A stretch of DNA of 64,000 bases from Lutjanus erythropterus (Eukaryota > Chordata > Actinopteri > Lutjaniformes > Lutjanidae): positions 6,631,465 to 6,695,464 of the forward strand of contig CM034607.1 in assembly GCA_020091685.1 (NCBI GenBank). Reading direction: 5' to 3'. Both the position numbers and the translations under genes were made by a program. Below, piece by piece: positions 1-10,560 of the stretch; the stretch's first letter is position 1; every line of letters begins with the position of its first letter. The notes under the pieces are model-generated. The model had not been told where the DNA came from. It ran no database searches and was given only the letters and a program-made list of their open reading frames with translations.

Positions 1-345
1 AAAAGATGTTTTGAGATGTAAAAAGTCAAAAATGACATAAAAGATGTAACAAGAAGAATATGATGTGAGAAGACAAAAATTACATAAAAGATGTAAACAA
101 GACAAAAATTATGTAAAAGACGAAATGAGACAAAAATGATTTAACAAGACGTAACATAAGAAAAACGACTAAAAGAGGTAACAAGACAAAAATGACTAAA
201 AGACTAGTTGAATATGACGTGACAAAAATTAGAAAACAAAACAAGATGAAAATGACATGACACTATGAAGAAGACATAATAGTACATGGCAAGACAAAAA
301 TTATGTAAAAGATGTAAACAAGAAAAATTACTTCAAATATAGAAC
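1..345 (+). repeat. Degenerate A-rich satellite array, cut by the window edge
   Basis: Irregular repetition of gacaaaaatga, cataaaagatgtaac and aagacaaaaat from the first base to about 345. C occurs almost only in GAC and AAC, so the plus strand is strongly A/G-rich. The same vocabulary fills the arrays at 57.6-58.4 kb, 59.5-60.2 kb and, on the other strand, 27.0-27.3 kb. The left part lies outside the window. The right flank seen in the other copies (cttttacttgagtaaag) is not present, so this is a truncated or rearranged copy. Non-coding. Confidence 0.75.
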
Positions 346-558
346 AGGACTCAACATAACACAAAATGGAAATAGAACAATACAGTGAAAATCAAGGACA
401 ACAAAGCTGACAAAGACAGGTAAACATAAACACAGAAAATGTATGTACATATGGGAGGTGAAAATAGATGCTTTTATAAATACAAAAAACAAAAATGAGC
501 AATGTAGAATGTATGTATATGGTGTACAAATCACTGTAAAGTGCCTTAAGTCCAACTG
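346..558. other. AT-rich sequence, nothing recognised
   Basis: Low-complexity A-rich DNA that may be a decayed continuation of the array to its left (scattered gacaaag and aacataaacac). No open frame with protein-like composition was found. Confidence 0.5.
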
Positions 559-559
559 G

Positions 560-695
560 TAGGAGACTCTGAGGTAGACCCAGAACATGCTGGACAGTTA
601 TATGTCTCATCTGACTTGGCAACGCCTCAGGATCCTCCAGGATAAGCAGGGAAAGATTGCTGATGAGAGGGACGTCTGTGCGATGGCATGTCAAG
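560..695 (+). mobile_element. LINE 3' coding fragment, same family as 16.8-17.1 kb
   Basis: The plus strand reads GRPRTCW in one frame and then DYMSHLTWQRLRILQDKQGK in another. This matches the C-terminal segment of a teleost non-LTR retrotransposon that I recall as containing RDYVSRLAWERLGI. A second fragment of the same family lies at 16,815-17,088 on the minus strand. The frame change shows it is dead. The usual short-repeat LINE tail is not recognisable downstream. The clade is uncertain (RTE-like suspected). Confidence 0.55.
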
Positions 696-3484
696 CCATG
701 TTAGAAACCCGGGTTGATGATGCACAAACCAGAATTGCTCTTTGGCTGCTCATAATAGCAAATTCTGCTGAAAGAGGGTCGAAATAATAAGAGGTCTGAC
801 TTGAGCTTCATGAACAGTCTCTGAATCAGATACCATGTAACATGCTATTATGGTCTGTAATTATTTATAGTTATCAGTGTCAGCCAGGATTTTCCACTCT
901 GTCCATCCCCACACGGTGCAAAATACAGAAAAAGCACCAAATTGGATTCCTGTGCAAGAAGTCTGGAGCCCATTGAGTGGCTACTTTTTTTCAATTAACT
1001 GGCTACAAAACTCAGAACATTACACCCCTGTTCCTCAGAACAAAGGTGGCCCGAAGGCTCAAGCTGCTGCCCCATTTGTAAGAGTTCAGGCATCTCTGTG
1101 CTCCTGGACTATCAGATTAACTCTATAGGTGGTGCACCTGAGGAGAATTGGTAAGAACTCCAGAAGCCAAATCGCAGAGGTTAGTTCAGCCTGTTAAAAA
1201 AAGAGCAAAAAGTTGACTTCAGACAGTGGAGCAAACAACAAACCAAAGCCAGTAGCTGGAGGGTGTAGTTATTTATTTCATATAGCATTTTCCAATACAT
1301 CTGCTGCTGTATGTGACATTTTCAAAGCACCGTGTGTGTTTATTGTAGTTATTCAAACCTATTCTATATTTTTTTCCCCATGCAAATTCACATGAAGTGT
1401 TCTTTCTCAGTTAATAAAGAAAAGATGAACATGATTACACCCACCTGGCCCACTTTCACTAATGTTCAAACAGAGCAATTTCAACAGATTATACACTCAA
1501 ATTGAGGTACAAGAGCAACCCAGTTTTTACAGATGTACCTTAACAGCCACATAATGAGCCCTCATGTGTTCATTCTGAAGGAATAAAGTAGTTGCTGATA
1601 GCTGAAAGCACAATTTTGTGCTAATGTGGCAACAACTACGGGTGCAGTAAGCCTTTTTTTCTGTATGCAGAAGGTTTGTGTTGACAATGATAGAGACAGT
1701 AATAACAGTCTTTACCACGCAATATTTTTTTTTAAAATACCTCCACCAGACATCCCATAAATTTATTGCAAACAAACAAAACTGAACATTCACAGCCAAT
1801 GTAGCCTAAAGAAAATCAACACTGACCTTTATTATGTCTTCCTATTTCCTTCTTTTCTACAGAATCACATTTTTAACTGTTTTTTTTTTTTTTTTGGGAG
1901 GTTGTGTTGTAACACGTGCAAAACCCTCATTTAAATACTGCTGTATCCACAGTGTTTGCACCTGTTGTCATTTATGCAACTGACCCTTTGCTAAGTCCCG
2001 CCCTCCTTAGATACTGTTGCTAAGCCTGCCAAACTTTCCAATCTTGCACTGCATTTATACAGTTTACAGCGACAATGGTGGCAGATTTAACATCGAAATT
2101 GGGAGTAATTGTTGAAATATAAGGTCTTTGATAACTTAAAGATGTAAACAAAAGCAGCTTCTCATTTCTAGCTGATGTCCGTGGATTTTGCCGGCTAAAT
2201 TAATTACTTACAAGCAGATTTCATAAGTGTAGGTGGCTAATGTAAGCTAATGCTAATGCAACTTGAGTCAGCCGAGAAGTCTCCAGCTGATGTTTTAATG
2301 TTTCCATCTGAGATGTTTTCAAAGATGAGCCCTGTAAAAGTGTTTATATAAAGTTACCTGACAGCTGCATGATATAATGTTAAGCCTAAAAGACTGAGGC
2401 TAAAGCTAGCTTACATCTTAGCATACATTGGTCAGATGGTGAAATATGGCAGGTATATCTACAAGCGCAGGGATTCGATTAGTGCGCAGACCTTGAGACA
2501 GGTCACCCAGCCAGACCAGCCAGACCAGCCACACCGCGATCGTGGAAGACAGCAGGGATAAGAGCTAAGCTAACCCGGCTTAGACTTGAGACAGTGAGCC
2601 AGAGAGAGATGCACTGTCGTCGGCCCACTCTGATTCTGCATCAGCCCACATCTTCCTCATGAAACCCCCACAGAACAAATGCAGATGTTGCGGTATCTAA
2701 CAAGTTTGGCTGCAGGTAAAGTTACTGCAGCTAGTAAGCTAGTGTTAGTTAGCTGGACATGCTAAAGTTTGCATATGGGAGACCACAAAGAAGACGCCAC
2801 CGTCTACACTCATGAAACGCTGATTTTTGCTCTTCTCAGAGCCTCCTGCACACCTTCAACATGTAGAAAAATAGAAAGTTTGACAGCTCTAGTTGTGGTT
2901 GCTAAGCTATGATTTGACATTTGCTGTTTGGGTGCAGTGTAACACATTTAAAAACCCAGGTCAGTTGTCTTTACACTTAGCAAGACTTTATTGGTTTCCT
3001 TCTGTTGAACTTTCTTGATTTATAGTTCAGAGTAAAAGAGCATTAACTGGAATCTTTATAGTTCTTTAGATGAATTCATTTTATTAGTCAGTCTTATTAT
3101 CTCTTATCTAAAACTGTGAATATTTGAGGATGGCTCTCACTGCTGACAGCTGTAGATCGTCTATAACATTTTATATACATTGTCAGCTTTTATAGACAGT
3201 ATTAGAGGCTTTGAAACCCCATAAAAGCTTCATTTTACAAAAGGCCATGCCAGCCTCCAGGGCTTTCTGTTTTCTAAAAAGAGCTGGGTTGTAATTCTCC
3301 CTTTGAATTAAAATCACATCTTCTCTTTTCAAATGCTGTTTTAAGGCAAAGTAAGGATGATCTGAGGGGAAATGGGATCTCTCTGAGTTTAATAGGTTTT
3401 CTGATTATTTAGTCATTCAAAGGTTTTAAGAAAAGGCTAAAATATATTTTCAGATATGCTGAAAAGTATGAAGTGCTGCATTAA
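696..3484. other. Unassigned non-coding stretch
   Basis: No exon, RNA gene or element with recognisable ends was found. Minor features are a poly-T run near 1881-1896, a short tandem of cagccagac near 2509-2535, and repeated gctaatg/gctagc words around 2230-2420 and 2700-2760. Such words are common in teleost repeats, so decayed transposon sequence is likely. Short open frames here have no recognisable protein motif. Confidence 0.5.
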
Positions 3485-4268
3485 GAGTGAATACTACTAA
3501 CTATCTCTGGCCCCAGATAGGATGCTGGGTGGTCCTCCAATCATTTTCTAATTCACATAAAAAAAGTTGATTAATATAATTTAGTTATACACTAGTAAAA
3601 TAAGCCACTATGTTGTCAAAATACCATTGTGATGACGGAGGTCCCCTCCAAGATCATACAGTTGCATAATGTTTACATGCTTAACTGAATCTGATTCCAA
3701 CCTGCATGGAGAAACCCCTATGGACTTTTGGCCAATCGAACATAACTGTCTCCCCTCAACACCACATGCTTGATTTGAACCCAGTGGAACATCTTTTCTT
3801 TTATATATAGTGATATATATCTGTCTGGCTCTAATAACATTAAGCATAGCTGTGACATCTTCCTTCGTGCAAACACTTAAATGTTGGATTTATAAAAAAT
3901 AAACCATAAACTGCTTCCACCAGGGACAGAAAAAGTAAGAATATTTAAGCTCTTTTAGGGTCTGTAAGGTAATATAATTGTTGTTGGGTGCAAACCTTGC
4001 ATCTCCACATTTTGTCATTATTTTTTTTATATATATATATTTATAAAACAGTGTTACAGTGTTTGGACATACAGGTTTCTGCCCAACAGCGATTATATGC
4101 AACTTCTCAAGTAACAGCCAAGGAGCATTATTGAACACAATGTTAATGTAAAAAAATCCTCATGTGGATCAACTTATTTTCATTGTGAATTAGAAAATGA
4201 TTGCAGGGCCACCCGGCACCCTATCGGGGGCCAGATTTGTCCCACAGGCCACAAGTTGAGTATCTCTG
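3485..4268. mobile_element. hAT-like foldback element with long inverted arms
   Basis: The left arm (about 3504-3575) and right arm (about 4176-4250) are inverted copies. tctggcccc, gggtggtcctccaatcattt and tctaattcacat on the left match the reverse complement of the right arm, with a few substitutions. The outer right end reads in reverse cagagatactcaac, the shape of hAT terminal repeats (CAG-G-TTC-CAA-type). The outermost left tip is partly deleted. The interior has a (TA)n run at 4028-4040 and no transposase. No clear 8 bp target duplication was found, so the superfamily is an inference. Confidence 0.65.
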
Positions 4269-5555
4269 TTGTGCTGTTTTGCATGATAACCAACATTTGA
4301 TTTGTTGGCTTCAGTTGTAATCATGCAGGGCACGCCAGGTCCTCAGAGTATTAGCATTAGCTTCCCACTGTTTGTGTCTCATGAATTTCAAATTTTCATC
4401 TACAAGTCATTTATCTTGCATAACCCTGTCAGGGGCAGAGCTGTATAAAAGCCTGCATTAAAGGATGTGACTGCACTGAGAGTTCATCTCATCTCACTTA
4501 AAAGTGTTCTTCAGGTCACTCCAGCAAGTCTCAGGAACATTTTTTTTTTTTACCGTATTTACCATAAAGCAAAGTGACAAATTTGCCCAGTGGCACCCTG
4601 CGTTTTCTTTTTGCTGTTAATTGAATTCTGGCAAGCTGATCAGAAACCATCTGCAGGCAGAGCAGCGAGAAGCCAGGGATCTTTTCTTCTGACAAATCCT
4701 CTTTCTCAGCCAGTCTGAATACATTTTTCTCTGCCGGTAAAATGAAAACGGTCCCAAACTGTCAGCGTGTTACCTTCATTTGCATGAACCTTTTTGACTG
4801 CGAGTTCAAATGTTCACGTGTGAGTCAAATCCAGTGTCTTACTACTACCATATGCCCTTTTTACTGTATGTGAGCACGGTGATGAGTGCAGCGCCGGTGA
4901 GGAGACCACAGTTCTCAGCGTGCTCTCACAGCCTGGTCGTATCAAAGTGAACGTTTGCTCACTGAGAACAAAGCTTCTGAGGAACATGAAGGAAACGTCC
5001 ATGTGAGTGAGTGTCCACGGCTTGCGTGATGCCAATTTTCAAAGCAAACAGAAATCTCTGGGGCCTTGTGGAAGTTTGTTTTTTGTTCTCTAAATGAATA
5101 TTTAAGATCAACTTACACCTCTGCCTATGCTCAAAGCTCTTTTCTAAGCTATGCACAGTCGTCATAGGGTAAAACAAAAGGGCTCCTATTTAGATGCACC
5201 AGCGCACAGGTTGCATAATAAAGAAATTAAGTTTGGAAAATGGCCTACTCTGGTCATGACACAGCAAACTGTGCCAGAAGTTAGGTGAGCATTCCAATGG
5301 AAGCACAGTATTAATATTAAATGATGTTTTGACCGAGCATGAGGCCCTGCAGTGGGTGTCATAAATCTAGTGAGCATGCCACCATTCTCCCAGGCCTGAT
5401 CTCTGCAAGCAGCAGAAATGTTTTACTAACCCAAAATGGAAACTTTCTTGTCCAAAATACAAAATGTAGGGCAGCTAAAAACTGTAGTAACTGTAGTATT
5501 TTCACAGAGAGCTTAATATAAATACTTTTGCTTAGAGGAGAAATATGTACGTCCA
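4269..5555. other. Unassigned non-coding stretch
   Basis: No open frame carries a recognisable domain and no inverted termini were found. A T run lies at about 4541-4550. A segment near 4620-4960 has mixed base composition and no repeat words that I recognise. Confidence 0.45.
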
Positions 5556-5564
5556 CAATTCCAA

Positions 5565-6240
5565 AAAAGTTGTGACACTGTATAAAAGACACTTCGGTGT
5601 CTCCGTTGTTGTATTTTTTGCTTCATAATGCACCACACATTTTGAATGAGAAACAGGTCTGGACTGCAGGCAGGTCAGTCTAGTGCCTTAACTTTTTTAC
5701 TACGAAGCCCTGCTGCTGGAACACACACACAATGTGTATTGGCATTGTCTTGCTGAAATAAACAGGGATGTCTCTGCAAAAGACGGCGTCTGGGTGACAG
5801 CACATGTCGCTCCAAAACCTGTACATACTTTTTAGCATTAATGGGGCCTTCACAGATGTGACAGCTACCCATGATGCCACTGGCACTAACACGCCCCCAT
5901 ACCATGACAGATGCTAGCTTTCTTTAGCCTGCAGGACATGACATCAATGACTTCTGAAAACGATCTGACTTGTCAGACCAACAGCACACCTTTTTGTTTT
6001 GTGTCAGTCCATCTGAGATGAGCTCGGGCTCAGAGAAGTCAGTGGCATTTCTGGATGTTGTTGAAATATAGCTTTCTCTTTGCATAGTAGAGTCTTAACT
6101 TGCATTTGTCGATGCAGCTAGAAAATGTGTGTACTGACAACAGTTTTCCAGTAGTACGTAGTATCCTTTGGACAATTATGTGGATTTTTAATGCAGTTTC
6201 TAAAGTGCTGCCTGAGGAGTCAAAAGTCATGGGAATTCTG
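5565..6240 (-). pseudogene. Tc1/mariner transposase pseudogene (DD34E type)
   Basis: Remnant of a Tc1-type transposase on the minus strand. The N-terminal part (6039-6230) contains KCKLRLYYAKRKLYFNN, the DNA-binding half. The catalytic half (5675-5905) contains MVWGRVSASGIMG and FQQDNANTH. The first catalytic Asp codon survives at 5972-5974 but in a shifted frame. The second Asp (QQDN) is at 5747-5749. The position of the third acidic residue, 35 codons downstream as expected for DD34E, is Gln (codon 5642-5644, IQN where the family has IEN). An in-frame TGA at 5675-5677 replaces Trp in the WPACSPDL block. The C-terminal region is deleted, although an end-like sequence (aaaaaagttgtgacac) remains near 5563-5578. 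Unable to make an active enzyme. Confidence 0.85.
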
Positions 6241-7462
6241 TTTAGTGTCCATGCAGCTACATGGCAACTATAGATTGTCCATTTAAAAGGGATTCAACCT
6301 ATTTAATATACCATCTATGGCTGCAATTCACTATTAGGACTTGAATGCTAGGTATTTACGTATTGTTCCTTTAGGTAAAGGACCTGAATGCTTCCACCTC
6401 TGGTTTGCACACACACAGCCTAAATGAACTTGGGTGTTTCTGGCCAAACCTTCCCCCTTTAAGGAACGTTGCCTTGTGGGTAGCTGAGTGAGTTTGTTGT
6501 TAAAGTGAGCTTTTCCCAGTGTGTGAGGGGTAGTTATGTTACTTTAGCCAGTCACAGAGTGTCCGGATAAGCATTATAATAGTCACTGACAAGCTGTGTG
6601 TTGTGTTTGCTGCCACAGAAAAGGAATAAAAAGTCTCTGTTTATGTAACGTTAAAACAGCGTCTTCCAGTGTTCTTCACAGCAGAGTTGGTTCAGACTAC
6701 GAGCAGCTAGTTAGCAACTCCACGTCTGGCTAAAGACAATTATAATAATCTAAAACCCAAGGTTGCGGAGCTGCAGAGCAGATGATTAATCACGTTTTCT
6801 TTTGATTTTTTTTTCTGCCATGGTGAATAATATATCAATGACTGGTAGTAGCTAACTAGCTAGCTTTGAGTTCAGTGGAGCTGAGCACGGTCATATAATT
6901 GCGCCTTCATGACATTTCATACTGTTCTGAAGCAGCGGTGGCAATAAATGTAATATTATACAGAAACACTTGCCAGTTTTTCATGGCTGGAAGAACACTG
7001 TAAACCAAAAACAAGATGGACGCTCATTATTGCACTGCACAGTATGTTTGGGAACAGAGCTGCCGCACAGTCAGAAACACAGGAAAGTAGATAAATGCAT
7101 CACATTTATTTTTTGCTTGCTGGGCAACCGTATGAGGCATTTCACATGCCAGAACACAGAGTTTTGCTCCTGGCAGAAAGGCAAGCATTAATGTGGAGCC
7201 CTGCCTGACCTGACCTGTCTTTTAACTCCCCTTGAATCCTATCATGATCAAGACAAAGAGCAGATACTCAGCTGCTTAATCTGACCTCAAACTGCATCTT
7301 TTGAGGTTACTGGCCCTGTTGGCTTGATAGGCATCTTAATCTGAATGGTAAGAGACACTCTTTCATACATGAATCATGAGCCTTGACTTGTCTGACCAAA
7401 GGAAAAATTCAAAGGTGGAGTCCGATTGAGTTGGACTCTTGACACAAAGAATGCTCAACCGT
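6241..7462. other. Unassigned non-coding stretch
   Basis: No domain-bearing frame or paired termini were found. gctaactagctagc words near 6850-6865 and a T run near 6808 are the only low-complexity signals. Confidence 0.45.
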
Positions 7463-7875
7463 GTGTTCCAGCGTCTGTAGGGTTTGATGGCATCTAGAGG
7501 TGAGCTTGTAGATTGTAATCAACTGAATATGGCTCGCCTCACCCTCCCCTTCCAAGCCACTAAATTGGTGAAAAACACAAAAAGGCCATATGTAGAGTGA
7601 GTGTTCGGTTTGTCCACTTCTGTAGAAACATGGCGATTCAATATGGCAGCCTCCATGGAAAAGGACCTGCACCCACTCTTGATAATTACAGCTTATTCTA
7701 AGCTAACAAAAACAATTTTTATTTTCAAGTCATTACACACTGATGAAAATATTCTTATGTGTATTACATTTAAGTTTAGTGGCTTGGAAAGGGAGGGTGA
7801 GGCGAGCCATATTCATTTGGTTGCAGCCTAGAAGCTCACCTCTGGATGCCACTAAATCTTACACACTGGACCTTT
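7463..7875. mobile_element. Foldback MITE, GTCCAGTGTG family, with about 100 bp arms
   Basis: The left arm (about 7463-7565) reads through gatggcatctagaggtgagc and atggctcgcctcaccctcc. The right arm (about 7771-7875) is its inverted copy, ending cttacacactggaccttt. The centre (7598-7760) keeps the internal block of the family (tctgtagaaacatgg, tccatggaaaaggacc) that is also at 26,673-26,788 and 29,785-29,830. Those copies have a different opposite end (gggatttattggcag type). This copy therefore seems to have had one arm replaced by a copy of the other. No transposase is encoded. Confidence 0.8.
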
Positions 7876-8043
7876 GAAATAATAGTTTGCTTTCTTGCTG
7901 AAAGTAAGATGAAAAAATTCTGTATGGTAAAGTTGAAGCTATATCCAGTAGCCAGTGATCTTAGCTTAGCACAAAGACCAGAAACAACTAGCCTGGCTTT
8001 GTCCAAACATCGGGCCAAAAACAGTCCACCTACCAACACCTCT

Positions 8044-8395
8044 TAAAGCTATAATATGTTACATTTCTGCAATAAAATGTTCTAAAAATGCTAGATATGT
8101 TATACATTTTGTTAAGTTTTGTACTTAGGTGATCCCAAATGTTTCAAACAATATTAAAATGCAGAGATATCCAAAATTTATTCAAGGTAACAGCGCATTT
8201 CTTGCTATAATTTCTGGGAAACCACAGGATATATTGGATATGTTGGATGCATCACAGAGTGTTGAAAGAAGTTGGTGAACATGACTAAACATAACATGAA
8301 TCAAACCTTAATATTACCTCCTTAATAAACATGATTTCTGCCTGACTCACATCGGACAGATGTGAAGCTTTAGTGGTGTTTAACCGTGAAGATCT
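8044..8395 (+). mobile_element. Interspersed repeat, AAGCTATA-start family, copy 1
   Basis: Starts taaagctataatatgttac and continues through tcccaaatgtttc and ttctgggaaaccacaggata. The same order of words occurs at 47,229-47,555 (taaagctatagtatctaac, tcccaaatgtttcc, ttctgggaaaacacaggata) and, less well, at 25.8-26.0 kb. Three related copies show it is a dispersed repeat. It has no coding capacity and the type is unknown, probably a non-autonomous DNA transposon. Confidence 0.7.
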
Positions 8396-9334
8396 CATGA
8401 TCCCACGCTACATCACAATGACGACTTAACATATTGTACATTTAAGCTTGCTAATTAACACTTTGTTTATTTAATTCACTTCACAAATCTAAAACCCTTC
8501 ATTGTGTTTTTATGGGGGGTATTTTGCTGGAATTTCTTGGCCAGGCGCATTAACTTTCTGGTGCCTTGTCATTGTGAGGATGACATTTTAAATGTCTGTT
8601 TCTTATGAATTAAACAGACAAAATATAATGTATTCATTTGTGAGGCAGGTAAGCAATTATTTCTCCCTATCCAGTCTTTTTGCTAAGCTAAGCTAGCTGG
8701 CTGCAAGATGTAGCACATATTAGAAGTTGGCCTTCGGGACTTTCAACTGGAAGGCATTTTTTGGCAGACATCTGTCTATCAGAAAACCCACAAAACATTC
8801 TGGCAGAAGCAGAACCAAGGGCAGCTTGTGGTGGATGAATGGGATTCGAGTCCCATATGGAGCTTCTTGCTGACTTATTTTTAGACTTACTTGGCTTATT
8901 GTCTACTTACATCTATTTTTTTTTCCAGTTGTCTATCACAGTTTGATTAGGTTTAATAGGCCATGAACCATGAACTTCCTACTTGTGCCCAGATGGAGCT
9001 TAATGTGGGTTGTACAGATATCAAGGTTTCAGTCTGATATCATGTAATTCTCTGCAAAAAAAAAGCTAATAACAATTTTTCTGTAAATGTCAAACTACTC
9101 CATTACAAAGGGTATTATTAGGACAAGAAATGTAATTTTCTTTTCTGGATGCTAATAATATTCGCTTCTGTAAATCTGATCAGTCATTTTGCCGAGCAAT
9201 ATGCTGTGACAGCTGACAGGTCAGCTTTGTGCGATGTTGCTGAAAGAAGATGTCTGCAGTTCCAGTAAATCAGGTGCAAAATATAGCCCACTCATCCATC
9301 AATCTTCCATACTGCGTGTCTTTTCAAGGCCGAG
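8396..9334. other. Unassigned non-coding stretch
   Basis: Nothing with recognisable termini or coding potential. A string near 8848-8861 (gggattcgagtccc) resembles a tRNA T-arm, but no matching A box or acceptor stem could be found. Confidence 0.4.
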
Positions 9335-9500
9335 GTGCCTCGGACAGCACATCACCAGTCAATCACAGCGCAAATACAAATAGGCATACATCCTGCACAT
9401 ATATCAGGAGGAAGCACAAACACCACATAGAACAGAACAGCCAGCACTCGGGTTTGAACCCAGAGCTTCTTCCTCATATGAGCAAGTAAAGCTGCAGAGC
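9335..9500 (-). mobile_element. Decayed tRNA-derived SINE-like remnant
   Basis: The plus strand reads ccagtcaatcacagcgcaa, then caggaggaagc, then gggtttgaacccagagcttc. This is the order of a common teleost repeat seen in reverse, in which gggtttgaaccc corresponds to the B box/T-arm of a tRNA-derived head on the minus strand. It is heavily diverged. The upstream promoter A box is not convincing. Confidence 0.45.
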
Positions 9501-10449
9501 TATAAATAGGTAGTTTTCAGAAATATTTATTATTTCCACTGTACTCATTAAAAAGTGAGTGAGGTGTGATATGCATTGTAAAAACCATTAAATTACTTTC
9601 TCTGTCTTATTGCAGCCAGTATAATTAGTTTCTCAGTTTTATTACAGACAGTGTGTGACTGGCTGACCTTTCTGCATAACCTGCCAATGATTCACACATG
9701 CAGGAGCACACAAGAAATGTCAGAGATTTTCACACTTTCTGTACAGGTACTGCAGGGTGTTTTGATTTAGATCAGCACATCTATTTCCTAATTGTTGCCT
9801 TGAATTAGGTAAAGCAAATATATGGAAAGAATGTAAAAAAAAAATAATTAATGTACCGCACCTAGCCAGTGGCGGATTTAGTCATTTTGGGGCCTGTGGC
9901 AAACACAGACATGGGACCCTTCCCATTCCTTTTTCAATTCTTGATTAAGAAGTCCTAAAAATGAACTTTTTATTATGGTTGGATCTGGAGGAAGCCTGGT
10001 GGTACTCCAGCAGATACTTCTGTATCTCTTGCCAGAAGGTAGCACAGTGAACAGGGTGTGGCTGGGATGGGTATTACCCTTTTCTCAGCACCTTTGGGGT
10101 AGCTCTGCTTCGTTTATATGCACCACGGTGGGCCGTTTGTTTACACAAGTTGGCTTTTGTCTCCCTGAATAATTCCTACTAACGCACAGTAAGATCACTG
10201 AACAGTTAGCAGTGAGTCCCTGTGACACTCTGACACTGAATTGAGCGTTCTGATGCCATTTTAGCATTAAGACTTTGAGAAAAATGTAATTAATTAGCAA
10301 CAACAACAACAAAAAAAGCCTTTCTTAACCATAAGATTATGAGCTGTTTTATGGGGTCCTTGGTAGGTTGGGGCCTGAGGCAACTAATGGTGAGTGCACC
10401 TCTTTTACCTCCAATGTACGTGAGGATGAGGTGGATTATACCATTAGGA
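9501..10449. other. Unassigned stretch with a possible decayed repeat at 9860-10400
   Basis: ggggcctgtggca (9889-9901) and ggggcctgaggcaact (10,371-10,386) are near-identical direct words about 480 bp apart and may be parts of an old duplicated element. Nothing else was recognised. Frames here have no protein-like motif. Confidence 0.35.
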
Positions 10450-10560
10450 TTCAATATCAAGGAAATTTATGTCATTATACAGGGATGTACAACAAAATTA
10501 GATTTGTAGTACCTTCATAATACATGCACAGTACAACATATATACATAAAGGAAATAATT
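10450..10560 (-). mobile_element. LINE/SINE 3' tail fragment (minus strand)
   Basis: The reverse complement contains ttttgttgtacatccctg followed by tataatgacataaa. This resembles the 3' tail of teleost L2/Rex1-type LINEs and the SINEs that borrow it (TTGTAC..GTACAATGACAATAAAG). A related tail in plus orientation lies at 22,090-22,165. Only the tail remains. Confidence 0.5.

Noticed and set aside
8848-8861. Possible tRNA T-arm gggattcgagtccc
   Set aside because: Isolated 14 bp match without the rest of a cloverleaf.
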